NCBI GenBank assembly: GCA_946481135.1
Contig: CAMLMQ010000067.1
Location: forward strand, 1-13,086
Direction: 5' to 3'
DNA length: 13,086 nt
Origin: an uncultured Microbacteriaceae bacterium
GTDB lineage: Bacteria > Actinomycetota > Actinomycetes > Actinomycetales > Microbacteriaceae
In this document: positions 5,590 to 13,018 of the stretch, in pieces
How the letters are laid out: the number at the start of each line of letters is the position of its first letter
Numbering within the stretch: position 1 is the first letter of the stretch
The notes under the pieces: model-generated
Database searches by the model: none
What the model was told of the DNA's origin: nothing
Seen by the model: the letters and a program-made list of their open reading frames with translations, nothing else
Made by a program: the position numbers and the translations under genes

Positions 5590-6534
5590 ATGACCTCGCT
5601 CGCGATCGACATCGGAGGATCGGGGTCGCGGATCGTCGCGGCCGGCGGTCCGGCGACCTCCGCGCTCGGTCCCGCGCTTACCGTCGTCGACGGGCGGGCC
5701 GACCACGCGGCGATCGTCGCGGCCCTCGCTGACGCGCTCGGCCCCGCAGGTCCTGTGGAGGCCGTCGCCATCGGCGCGGCCGGGCTCGTCGCGCATGGCG
5801 ACCCGGAGACCGTGAACGCGGCGGCGTCGGCGGCGTGGCCCGGCGCGATCGTCGTCGTGGCCTCGGATGCCGTGACGGCCGTGGCCGGCGCCTGGGGAGA
5901 CCGTGGCGGTGCGGTCGTCGCGGTGGGCACGGGCTCGGTCGCCCTCGGCACCGATCTCGACACCGTGTGGGTGCGCGCCGACGGCTGGGGCCCACTCCTC
6001 GGCGACGACGGAGGGGCCGCCTGGATCGGCTCCCGCGGGCTCGCTGCAGGGCTCCGCGCTCGCGACGGCCGCCCTCGCGGATCGTCGGCGCTGCTCGACG
6101 CGCTCCGCGAGCGCTACGGCGACCCGCTCGGCGTGCCGGAGCTCGTGCGGGGAGCCGCCAACACCGCGACGTTCCTCGCCTCCTTCGCACCTGCGGTCAC
6201 GACCGCCGCGGCCGCGGGCGACGCCGTCGCGCGCGCGATCGTCGAGGCGGCCGCGGACGAGCTCGTCGACACCGGGCTCAGCGTGCTGCACGACGGCGTC
6301 CCGCCGCGTCTCGCCCTCCTCGGCGGTCTCGCCGGAGAGCCCGCGATCGCCGAGCGCTTCACGCGGGGCGTGCGCGGCCGCAGGCCGGACGTCGAGGTCG
6401 CCGTCGGCACGGCCAGTCCCCTCGACGGCGCTCTGCACCTCGCCCGCCGCGCGGCGGAGGGCCGCGCGCTCGCGCCGCACGCCCCCTACCTCAGTGTCTT
6501 CACCCCATCCACCCACCCGTCAGGAGCATCATGA
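5590..6534 (+). CDS. BadF/BadG/BcrA-type amino-sugar kinase (GlcNAc or MurNAc kinase)
   Basis: This 314-residue ASKHA-fold kinase begins 1 nt after the murQ stop. The phosphate-1 loop is LAIDIGGSGSRIV (4-16), with Asp7 and the two glycines. A likely catalytic Asp93 sits in ASDAVTAVAGAW, the phosphate-2 loop is AVGTGSVALG (111-120), and GWGPLLGDDGGAAWIG (132-147) is typical of GlcNAc kinases. The adenosine motif is LALLGGLAG (241-249). Because sugar brought in by an ABC importer is not phosphorylated, a 6-kinase is needed before MurQ can act, and this gene fits. The family includes GlcNAc kinases and the MurNAc/GlcNAc kinase MurK of Clostridium. The name murK is plausible but specificity cannot be read from sequence. 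The gene overlaps the next one by 4 nt (ATGA). An alternative GTG start at 5572 would add six residues and overlap murQ. Confidence 0.88.
   Translation: MTSLAIDIGGSGSRIVAAGGPATSALGPALTVVDGRADHAAIVAALADALGPAGPVEAVAIGAAGLVAHGDPETVNAAASAAWPGAIVVVASDAVTAVAGAWGDRGGAVVAVGTGSVALGTDLDTVWVRADGWGPLLGDDGGAAWIGSRGLAAGLRARDGRPRGSSALLDALRERYGDPLGVPELVRGAANTATFLASFAPAVTTAAAAGDAVARAIVEAAADELVDTGLSVLHDGVPPRLALLGGLAGEPAIAERFTRGVRGRRPDVEVAVGTASPLDGALHLARRAAEGRALAPHAPYLSVFTPSTHPSGAS
6521..6526 (+). promoter_or_regulatory. Ribosome binding site of the Gfo/Idh/MocA oxidoreductase
   Basis: CAGGAG lies 4 nt before ATG 6531, inside the end of the kinase gene. The short gap is slightly tight, but the ATGA overlap also permits coupled translation. 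Confidence 0.6.
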
Positions 6535-7550
6535 AATTCGGCGTCATCGGCGCCGGGACCTTCGGTTCCCGCCACATCCAGGCCTTCGACCGGCACCCCG
6601 ACGTCGAGCTCGTCGGCGTGCTCGACCTCAACCGCGAGCTCGCCGAGGCCTCGGTCGCGAAGTTCGCGACCTCGCCCGTGCCCGTGTACACCGACATCGA
6701 CGAGTTCCTCGCGATCGACGGGCTCGAGGCGGTATCGGTCGCGACGCCCGACCATCTGCACACCGCTGCGGCCGTGGCCGTGGCGAAGGCGGGGAAGCAC
6801 CTCCTCGTCGAGAAGCCTCTCGCGACGACCGTCGAGGACGCGAAGGCGATCGTCGACGCCGCGAAGCAGGGCGGCGGCATCCTCATGGTCGACTTCCACA
6901 ACCGAGTGAACCCTCCCTTCGTCGACGCCTACCGCGCCGTCCGCGACGGCCGCGTCGGCGACGTCAAGTACGTGTACGCCCGGTTGAGCAACACCGTGAC
7001 GATCGCCTCGATGATCAAGTGGGCGTCGTCCTCGTCGTCGCTGTGGTTCCTCGCGAGCCATATGGTCGACATCGCGCAGTGGATCGTCGGCGAGCGCATC
7101 GTCAAGGTGACGGCACGCGCGCTCAGCGGCACGCTCGAGAGCCGCGGCATCACGACCCCCGACCTCTTCGTCATCATGGCGGAGTTCGAGTCGGGCGCTC
7201 TCGCGGTGTTCGAGCACGCCTGGATCCTCCCCGCCGGCAACCCGACGAACACCGATCTGAAGTTCGAGGTGCTCGGCTCGGACGGCGCCGTGTACATCGA
7301 CACGACGCACAACCGCACGGTCGAGATCCACACGGCCGACACGATGGACTACCCGGCGGTGCTCGTGCCCCCGTACGGCCCGCGGCTCACGGGCTTCGTC
7401 CTCGACGCGATCGCTCAGTTCGTGGATGCCGTCCACGGCCGCGGCGACGTGCTCGCGACCGGTGAGGAGGGGCTCCAGGTCACGGCGGTGCTGTGCGCCA
7501 TCCTCGACTCGATCGAGTCCGGCCGGCCCGTCGAGGTCGGGGCCGTGTGA
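6531..7550 (+). CDS. Gfo/Idh/MocA-family NAD(P)-dependent oxidoreductase
   Basis: This 339-residue cytoplasmic dehydrogenase has an N-terminal Rossmann fold with the dinucleotide loop GVIGAGTFGSRH (4-15). A conserved VATPDHLH segment (70-77) and the family hallmark EKPL (94-97), whose Lys helps bind substrate and cofactor, follow. The C-terminal alpha/beta domain carries SHMVDIAQW (176-184). Its His177 and Asp180 occupy the catalytic GxHxxD position, with Ser in place of Gly. The family oxidises or isomerises sugars, inositols and related polyols. Here it is fixed between the kinase and hydrolase of a MurNAc-type operon (4-nt overlap upstream, 4-nt gap downstream), so its substrate should be an amino sugar or cell-wall derivative. 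No step of the known MurNAc-6-P route needs an oxidoreductase, so its reaction is unknown. An Asn/Ser/Trp-rich stretch around 150-175 probably lines the substrate pocket. Confidence 0.9.
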   Translation: MKFGVIGAGTFGSRHIQAFDRHPDVELVGVLDLNRELAEASVAKFATSPVPVYTDIDEFLAIDGLEAVSVATPDHLHTAAAVAVAKAGKHLLVEKPLATTVEDAKAIVDAAKQGGGILMVDFHNRVNPPFVDAYRAVRDGRVGDVKYVYARLSNTVTIASMIKWASSSSSLWFLASHMVDIAQWIVGERIVKVTARALSGTLESRGITTPDLFVIMAEFESGALAVFEHAWILPAGNPTNTDLKFEVLGSDGAVYIDTTHNRTVEIHTADTMDYPAVLVPPYGPRLTGFVLDAIAQFVDAVHGRGDVLATGEEGLQVTAVLCAILDSIESGRPVEVGAV

Positions 7551-7554
7551 CGCC

Positions 7555-8586
7555 GTGGGCGACGACGACCGGCTCGGCGGCCTGCGGGAGCTGCTCGCGG
7601 AGGGGCATGCGCTCGGCCTGTACTCCGGCGCGGCCGCGGGCATCTCGACGCGGGCCGGCCGCGTCGTCGCCCACGTCGGTACCGCTGCCCGCGACGAGCC
7701 GACCCCTGTCGTCGCGGGCAGCCTCTTCGACCTCGCCTCGGTGTCGAAGACGTTCACCGCGGCGACCGTCGCGCGGCTCGCCGCACGCGGCGTCGTCGAC
7801 CTCGACGAGCCCGTGGCGCGAGTGCTGCCCGTGGGAGGAGGCGAGGGCGCCGATCGGCTGACGCTGCGGATGCTGCTCACGCACGTGTCCGGACTGCCGG
7901 CCGAGTCGTTCCTGTGGCGCACCGACGGCATCCCGCTCGGCGAGCGGCTGCCGCGCGTGCTCGCGACGGACCTCGAGACGGCGCCGGACGCGACGCACCG
8001 CTACTCGTGCCTCGGGTACATCGCGGCGGGTGCGGTCGTCGAGCGGGTCACGGGCTCCTCGCTGCCGGAGCTGCTCGAGGAGCTCGTCACGGCGCCCCTC
8101 GGCCTGTCGGTGCGCTTCGGCCCCGTCGACCCCGCCGCCGCGGTCGCGACCGAGGACGAGCCGTGGGCGGGCCGCGGGATGGTGCGCGGCGAGGTGCACG
8201 ACGAGCTCAACTGGTTCCTCGGCGGCCGCGTCGGCAACGCCGGGCTCTTCGGGACGGCGGCCGACGTGCTGACGTTCGCCGAGGCGTTCCTCGCGGACGG
8301 CGTCTTCGAGGCCGAGGCCCGTCGCCTGATGACGACCGACGCCCTCGAGCCACGCCACGGCGCCGGCTACGGGCAGGCCCTCGGCCCGCGGTTGCGCGAC
8401 CCCGAGCTGTTCGGCGACGTCGACGCGCTCGGCCACGGCGGGTTCACCGGCACGATGTGGCTCGCGCTTCCCTCCCGGGGGATCGCGGCGACGCTCCTCA
8501 CCAATCGCGTGCATCCGCACCGCGATCGCGTCGACCTCGGCCCGTTCCGCCGGCGGTTCAGTGTCTGGGCGGCGTCTGCGGCATGA
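7555..8586 (+). CDS. Cytoplasmic beta-lactamase-fold serine hydrolase, AmiE/YbbE-like candidate muropeptide amidase
   Basis: This 343-residue protein belongs to the serine beta-lactamase/penicillin-binding fold (PF00144). It has the catalytic SVSK tetrad (Ser62, Lys65) in FDLASVSKTFTAA, then LLTHVSGLP (107-115). The second motif is Tyr150-Ser151-Cys152 in RYSCLGYIAAG, and GEVHDELNWFLGG with GNAGLFGTA runs from 212 to 234. His294-Gly-Gly in GHGGFTGTMW replaces the KTG box. The VHDE...GNAGLF block is typical of B. subtilis AmiE (YbbE), which removes peptide from MurNAc and is likewise encoded beside murQ and murR. There is no signal peptide, so it should act on imported substrate. GTG 7555 is chosen because it lies 4 nt after the previous stop; the ribosome binding site is weak. 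Amidase activity is an inference; an esterase or D-Ala peptidase role is also possible. Confidence 0.85.
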   Translation: MGDDDRLGGLRELLAEGHALGLYSGAAAGISTRAGRVVAHVGTAARDEPTPVVAGSLFDLASVSKTFTAATVARLAARGVVDLDEPVARVLPVGGGEGADRLTLRMLLTHVSGLPAESFLWRTDGIPLGERLPRVLATDLETAPDATHRYSCLGYIAAGAVVERVTGSSLPELLEELVTAPLGLSVRFGPVDPAAAVATEDEPWAGRGMVRGEVHDELNWFLGGRVGNAGLFGTAADVLTFAEAFLADGVFEAEARRLMTTDALEPRHGAGYGQALGPRLRDPELFGDVDALGHGGFTGTMWLALPSRGIAATLLTNRVHPHRDRVDLGPFRRRFSVWAASAA

Positions 8587-9317
8587 CCCGTGTCGTCATC
8601 GTCCCCGACGCCGCGGCCGCGGGCGAGGCGGGGGCGGAGATCATCCACGCGGCGGTCGCGGCGCGGCCGGAGCTCGTGCTCGGCGTCGCCACGGGCTCGA
8701 GCCCGCTCGGCATCTGGTCGGCGCTCGCCCGCCGGGGCGTCGAGCTCGGCGGCGTCACGGCGTTCGCGCTCGACGAGTACCTCGGCCTCCCGCCCGGTCA
8801 TCCGGAGAGCTACCGGTGCGTCGTCGACCGCGAGATCACGCGCCCGCTCGGGCTCGACCCCGACCGCGTGCACACCCCCGACGCGCACGGAGATCCGGAG
8901 GCCGCGGCGCGCTCCTACGAGGCCGCGATCGTCGCGGCCGGGGGAGTCGACCTGCAAGTGCTCGGAATCGGCCGCAACGGGCACATCGCATTCAACGAGC
9001 CGGGCTCGTCGCTCGCCGCGCCGACCCATGTCGCCGAGCTCTCGCCGCAGACCCGTCGCGACAACGCCCGCTTCTTCCCCTCCCTCGCGGACGTGCCGAC
9101 GCGCTGCATCACGCAAGGGATCGGCACCATCCTCCGCGCCCGTCGCCTGCTGCTCATCGCGCTCGGCGCGGCCAAGGCGGATGCGCTCGCCGCGGCGCTC
9201 GACGGTCCGGTCACGTCGTCGCTGCCCGCATCCGCTGTGCAGTTGCATCCCGATGTCGTCGTGGTCGCCGACGAGGCCGCCGCCGAGCGACTCGCGCGCC
9301 AGAGGGTGACGTCGTGA
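8583..9317 (+). CDS. nagB: Glucosamine-6-phosphate deaminase
   Basis: NagB converts glucosamine-6-P to fructose-6-P and ammonia, sending amino-sugar carbon into glycolysis. The 244-residue protein matches the compact, B. subtilis-like form; E. coli NagB is 266 and carries an allosteric region. Visible motifs are the phosphate-binding loop GVATGSSPLG (34-43), ALDEYLGL with Asp64-Glu65 (62-69), and the catalytic block GIGRNGHIAFNEPG (128-141) with His134 and Glu139. Asn132 stands where E. coli has the ring-opening Asp141, a variation also found in Gram-positive NagB. TRCITQGIGTIL (173-184) is the conserved T-x-GI-T stretch. It overlaps the hydrolase by 4 nt (ATGA) and the next gene by 4 nt (GTGA). 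No nagA deacetylase is present in the window, so GlcNAc-6-P must be deacetylated by an enzyme encoded elsewhere. Confidence 0.94.
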   Translation: MTRVVIVPDAAAAGEAGAEIIHAAVAARPELVLGVATGSSPLGIWSALARRGVELGGVTAFALDEYLGLPPGHPESYRCVVDREITRPLGLDPDRVHTPDAHGDPEAAARSYEAAIVAAGGVDLQVLGIGRNGHIAFNEPGSSLAAPTHVAELSPQTRRDNARFFPSLADVPTRCITQGIGTILRARRLLLIALGAAKADALAAALDGPVTSSLPASAVQLHPDVVVVADEAAAERLARQRVTS

Positions 9318-12118
9318 GCCTTCCGGCTGTCCCGCCCGGTGTGCTCGAGAGTCTCCGGAAGGAGGGGCTCGAGGTCGCCGACCGCGCGAGCGACCGGCTC
9401 GCCGCCGCGCACGACGGATCCCACTACCTCCTCGTGCCGCACGCGGTCGTGCGCGCCCGCGCCGCCGCCGACGTCGTCACCGCCGTCCGGGTCGCCCGGG
9501 AGACGGGATCGAGCGTGACGTTCCGGTCGGGCGGCACGAGCCTGAGCGGCCAGGCGGGTTCCGACGCACTGCTCGTCGACACCCGGCGCGCGTTCCGGCG
9601 CATCGAGGTGCTCGACGACGGTGCGCGAGTGCGCACGCAACCGGGCGCGACCGTGCGGCAGGTCAACGCGCGGCTCGCACGCCACGGCCGCAAGCTCGGG
9701 CCCGACCCGGCGAGCGAGATCGCCTGCACGATCGGCGGCGTCGTCGCCAACAACTCCAGCGGCATGGCGTGCGGCATCGAGCACAACGCGTACCGCACGC
9801 TCGACTCCCTCGTGCTCGTGCTGCCGAGCGGCACCGTGCTCGACACCGGGGCCGTCGACGCCGACGAGACGCTCCGCGAGTATGAGCCCGCTCTGCACGC
9901 GGGCCTCGGCCGGTTGCGCGACCGGGTGCGCGGCGACGCGGAGGCCGTGCGACGCATCCGCGAGCTGCACGCGATCAAGAACACGATGGGCTACGGCCTC
10001 GACAGCCTGCTCGACCACGACGCGCCCGCCGACATCCTCGCGCACCTCGTCGTGGGCAGCGAGGGCACGCTCGCGTTCGTCGCCGAGGCGACGTTCCGCA
10101 CCGTCGCGATCCGCCCGGTCGCGGCGACGGGACTGCTCGTGTTCCCCGATCTCGCCTCGGCGACCGCCGCCCTTCCGGAGCTCGTCGCCGCCGGGTTCGC
10201 GGCCGTCGAACTGCTGGACGCGACGAGCCTGCGCGTCGCGCAGCGCGACCCCGACGCGACGGACGAACTCCTCGCTGTCGAGGTCGACGACCACGCCGCC
10301 TTGCTCGTGGAGTTCCAGGAGGCGGATGCCGGCGCTCTCGCGTCCCGGCTCGCGGCCGTCGCGCCGGTGCTCGACCGCCTGCCGCTCGCCGCGCCCGCCG
10401 TGCTCGACACCGACCCCGCGCGGCGGGCGAGACTCTGGCACATCCGCAAGGGGCTCTTCACCGCCGTCGCCGGAGCACGCGAGTCGGGCACGACGGCGCT
10501 GCTCGAGGACATCGCCGTGCCGGTCGACCGGCTCTACGCGGCCTGCACGGGACTCGTCGAGCTGTTCGCGCGCCACGCGTACCGTGACGCCGTCATCTTC
10601 GGCCACGCGAAGGACGGCAACGTGCACTTCCTCCTCGGCGAGCGGTTCGACGACCCCGTCTCGCTCGCGCGCTACGAGGCCTTCACGGCCGACATGGTGG
10701 ATCTCGTGCTCGGCCTGGGCGGCACCCTCAAGGCCGAGCACGGGACCGGCCGCATCATGGCTCCCTTCGTCCGACGTCAGGTCGGCGACGACCTGTACGA
10801 GGTCATGCGGGAGATCAAGCGGCTGGTCGACCCGGACGGCATCCTCAACCCGGGGGTGCTGCTGAGCGACGATCCGGACGCCCACGTGCGGCACCTCAAG
10901 ACGACGCCCGAGGTCGAGGAGGAGGTCGACAGGTGCGTCGAGTGTGGGTACTGCGAGCCCGTGTGCCCGAGCCGTGACCTCACGACGACGCCGCGCGAGC
11001 GCATCGTGCTGCGGCGCGAGCTCGCCCGGGCGCGCGAGGCCGGCGATGTCGAGCTCGCCCGCACGCTCGAGCGCGAGTACCGCTACGACGCCGTCGAGAC
11101 GTGCGCCGTCGACGGGATGTGCCAGACGGCGTGCCCTGTGCTCATCAACACGGGCGACCTCGTGCGGCGGCTGCGCGCCGAGGAGACGCCGGCGCTCGCG
11201 CAAGCGGTCGGGGGCGCTCTCGCGCCGCGGTGGGACCTCACGACGCGCGTCGCAGCCGTCGCGCTGACGATCGCGGATGCCGTCCCCGCGTCGCTGCCGC
11301 GGCTCGCGACGGACGCTGGCCGCGCCGTGCTCGGAGCCGACGTCGTCCCGCGCTACTCCGGGGAGCTTCCCGCGGGAGGCCGGCGCCGCCGCGTCCTCGC
11401 GGCCGACGGGCCCGAGATCGTGTTCTTCGCCGGGTGCACCGCGACGATGTTCGGTCCAGCGGGCGGGGGAGGGGGCGTGTCCGCGGCCTTCCTCGCGCTG
11501 TGCGCGCGCGCGGGGATCGCGGTCGCGACCCCCGCCGACGCCCCGAGCCTGTGCTGCGGGACGCCGTGGAAGTCGAAGGGGCTCACCGCGGGCTACGCGT
11601 CGATGCGCGACCTCGTCGCGGCCTCGTTGCGCGCGGCGACGGACGGCGGCCGGCTTCCGGTCGTGTGCGACGCCTCGTCGTGCACCGAGGGTCTCGAGGT
11701 GCTGCTCCAGGCGGCGGGGGAGGCGGGCATCCGCGTGGTGGATGCGACGGCCTTCGCCGCGGAGCGCCTGCTGCCGGGGCTTCCGGCCCGGCCGCTCGAC
11801 CGGATCGCGTTGCACCCGACGTGCTCGTCGACGCGGCTCGGCATCGGCGATCCCCTGCTGCGCGTCGCCCGGCACGTGGCCCGCGACGTGCACATCGCGG
11901 ACGACTGGGGGTGCTGCGCCTTCGCGGGAGACCGGGGGATGCTGCATCCGGAGCTCACGGCGGCGGCCACCCGGGCGGAGGCGGCCGAGGTGCGTGCGGG
12001 CGACTTCGACGCGCACGTGTCGGTCAATCGCACGTGCGAACTCGGCCTGACGCGAGCGACGGGTCGCCCCTACCGGCACCTGCTCGAGCTGCTCGAGGAG
12101 GTCACCCGGCCCGCGTGA
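9314..12118 (+). CDS. FAD and [Fe-S] D-lactate dehydrogenase (GlcD-GlcF type fusion)
   Basis: This 934-residue respiratory-type oxidoreductase fuses a GlcD-like flavin half to a GlcF-like iron-sulfur half. The FAD_binding_4 domain covers about 38-270, with FRSGGTSLSGQA (70-81) and CTIGGVVANNSSGMACG for the flavin. The FAD-oxidase C domain extends to about 520 and includes FGHAKDGNVHF and KAEHGTGR. Two ferredoxin clusters follow: Cys541, 544, 547 and 551 in CVECGYCEPVCPS, and Cys597, 603 and 607 in CAVDGMCQTACPV. Two cysteine-rich CCG-like motifs complete it, Cys747-Cys748 (SLCCGTPW) and Cys867-Cys868 (WGCCAFAG). Size and domain order match bacterial Fe-S D-lactate dehydrogenases such as Shewanella Dld-II. 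It oxidises a 2-hydroxyacid and passes electrons to the quinone pool or another acceptor. Position at the end of a murQ operon, sharing GTGA with nagB, points to MurQ-derived D-lactate as substrate. D-2-hydroxyglutarate or glycolate are less likely alternatives. Confidence 0.9.
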   Translation: MSLPAVPPGVLESLRKEGLEVADRASDRLAAAHDGSHYLLVPHAVVRARAAADVVTAVRVARETGSSVTFRSGGTSLSGQAGSDALLVDTRRAFRRIEVLDDGARVRTQPGATVRQVNARLARHGRKLGPDPASEIACTIGGVVANNSSGMACGIEHNAYRTLDSLVLVLPSGTVLDTGAVDADETLREYEPALHAGLGRLRDRVRGDAEAVRRIRELHAIKNTMGYGLDSLLDHDAPADILAHLVVGSEGTLAFVAEATFRTVAIRPVAATGLLVFPDLASATAALPELVAAGFAAVELLDATSLRVAQRDPDATDELLAVEVDDHAALLVEFQEADAGALASRLAAVAPVLDRLPLAAPAVLDTDPARRARLWHIRKGLFTAVAGARESGTTALLEDIAVPVDRLYAACTGLVELFARHAYRDAVIFGHAKDGNVHFLLGERFDDPVSLARYEAFTADMVDLVLGLGGTLKAEHGTGRIMAPFVRRQVGDDLYEVMREIKRLVDPDGILNPGVLLSDDPDAHVRHLKTTPEVEEEVDRCVECGYCEPVCPSRDLTTTPRERIVLRRELARAREAGDVELARTLEREYRYDAVETCAVDGMCQTACPVLINTGDLVRRLRAEETPALAQAVGGALAPRWDLTTRVAAVALTIADAVPASLPRLATDAGRAVLGADVVPRYSGELPAGGRRRRVLAADGPEIVFFAGCTATMFGPAGGGGGVSAAFLALCARAGIAVATPADAPSLCCGTPWKSKGLTAGYASMRDLVAASLRAATDGGRLPVVCDASSCTEGLEVLLQAAGEAGIRVVDATAFAAERLLPGLPARPLDRIALHPTCSSTRLGIGDPLLRVARHVARDVHIADDWGCCAFAGDRGMLHPELTAAATRAEAAEVRAGDFDAHVSVNRTCELGLTRATGRPYRHLLELLEEVTRPA

Positions 12119-12123
12119 GGCAA

Positions 12124-12129
12124 TAGCCT
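12124..12129 (+). promoter_or_regulatory. Putative -10 element for a leaderless transcript
   Basis: TAGCCT fits the actinobacterial TANNNT -10 pattern and ends 7 nt before GTG 12137, so transcription would begin at or within a nucleotide or so of the start codon. The only purine run (GGAG, 12131-12134) is 2 nt from the GTG, too close for normal initiation. The element lies just after the D-lactate dehydrogenase stop, implying that the next gene has its own promoter. Confidence 0.45.
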
Positions 12130-12136
12130 CGGAGTC

Positions 12137-13000
12137 GTGTTTCCGCGCCCCGACCGCATCATCGTCCCGCAGTACGAGCCCACCCCCGGCTTGAGCCTCG
12201 TCGCAGCGGCCGAGTTGCTCGGCGAGAGCCGCCGCGCGGTGGCTGCCCAGGTGGTCGACCTCGCGGTGCGCGGCGTCGTGCGGGTCGCCCGTCGGAAGCG
12301 CGGCTTCACGCTCGAACTCTCGGAGGCGGGCGCCCTCGCCGATGAGGCGACTCCCGCCGGACTCGACGAGCGCGACATCCTGCACGTGCTCTTCCCGGGG
12401 CTGAAGCCCGGCGCCCGCCTCGACCTGCGCAAGGGATCGAATCGGCCGCTCGGCGCGCTGCTCAAGGATCCCCACCGTCGCGTCGTCGCGCGTCTCATCG
12501 CGTCGGGGCTCGCGCGGGAGCGCGGGTGGCTCGAACGGGCGGTGGTGTTCTGGCGCAAGCAGCCGACCGAACCGACCGCCGCTGCGCACCCTCTCGTCGA
12601 CCACCTGTGGGGCGTGCACGACTACATCCGCCTCGCCGAGAAGGACCGCCTCGCGATGCTGCAGTCGCCGTCGGGGGCGCTCACCACCCCGCTCGGCGAT
12701 CTCGAAGTGCTCAAGCTGCACGAGCGGCTGCTGCCCTACGCCGTGCTCTTCGGGCTGGAGAAGGAGTGGATGCGCGAACTCGATCTGCGCTACCGCAGCC
12801 TGCCTCCGGAGCTGCTCGACGACCTCTCCGGGGTGCTCGAGGTCGCGGAGCTCGCCGTCCACGGCACGGTGCTCGTGCTCGACCTCGTCGAGCTCGCGTC
12901 GGTGGTCGACGTGGGCGACGCGCTCGAGGGTGTGGGCGCCTTCTTCGGCGGCCTCGGGGATGCGCTCGGCAACCTCGACATCCCGAGCATCGATCTGTAG
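12137..13000 (+). CDS. Soluble protein resembling the cytosolic C-terminal half of DUF2207 proteins
   Basis: The function is not known. The 287-residue product has no signal peptide or convincing membrane segment. Residues 15-62 read like a winged helix (TPGLSLVAAAELLGESRRAV, then DLAVRGVVRV and a basic hairpin RRKRGFTLEL). The middle contains LWGVHDYIRLAEKDRLAMLQSP (158-179) and PYAVLFGLEKEWMREL (200-215). These echo the tryptophan/glutamate helices of the cytosolic end of DUF2207 membrane proteins, whose N-terminal membrane and beta-sandwich parts are absent here. The tail (240-287) is Leu/Val/Gly/Asp-rich and ends DIPSIDL. It starts with GTG 12137, 18 nt after the previous stop, with a TANNNT element and no well-spaced ribosome binding site. 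It is probably not part of the amino-sugar pathway. The DUF2207 resemblance is my reading of motifs and needs a profile search. Confidence 0.8.
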   Translation: MFPRPDRIIVPQYEPTPGLSLVAAAELLGESRRAVAAQVVDLAVRGVVRVARRKRGFTLELSEAGALADEATPAGLDERDILHVLFPGLKPGARLDLRKGSNRPLGALLKDPHRRVVARLIASGLARERGWLERAVVFWRKQPTEPTAAAHPLVDHLWGVHDYIRLAEKDRLAMLQSPSGALTTPLGDLEVLKLHERLLPYAVLFGLEKEWMRELDLRYRSLPPELLDDLSGVLEVAELAVHGTVLVLDLVELASVVDVGDALEGVGAFFGGLGDALGNLDIPSIDL

Positions 13001-13006
13001 CCGAAG

Positions 13007-13012
13007 TACGCT
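13007..13012 (+). promoter_or_regulatory. Putative -10 element for a leaderless transcript of the GNAT gene
   Basis: TACGCT matches TANNNT and is followed after 6 nt (CGGAGG) by GTG 13019. CGGAGG could be read as a Shine-Dalgarno sequence but touches the start codon, so a leaderless start is more likely, as for the preceding gene. Confidence 0.4.
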
Positions 13013-13018
13013 CGGAGG

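Noticed and set aside
5413..6516. Long minus-strand open frame opposite the kinase, and similar long frames opposite the hydrolase and D-lactate dehydrogenase (8915-12862)
   Set aside because: They are rich in Arg, Glu, Asp and Gly with no recognisable motifs and mirror high-GC coding genes that carry clear family signatures; typical antisense artefacts of GC-rich DNA.
9314..12118. Possible assignment of the large FAD/Fe-S protein as glycolate oxidase or D-2-hydroxyglutarate dehydrogenase
   Set aside because: The same fold covers these, but the operon makes D-lactate through MurQ, and no glycolate or hydroxyglutarate genes are nearby; kept only as alternatives.
1537..12963. Recurrent hexamer GGATGC (several Asp-Ala pairs written GAT-GCN although Asp is mostly GAC)
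   Set aside because: Its reverse complement GCATCC is about as frequent, so there is no strand bias, and GAT also occurs in other contexts; best read as codon-context preference.
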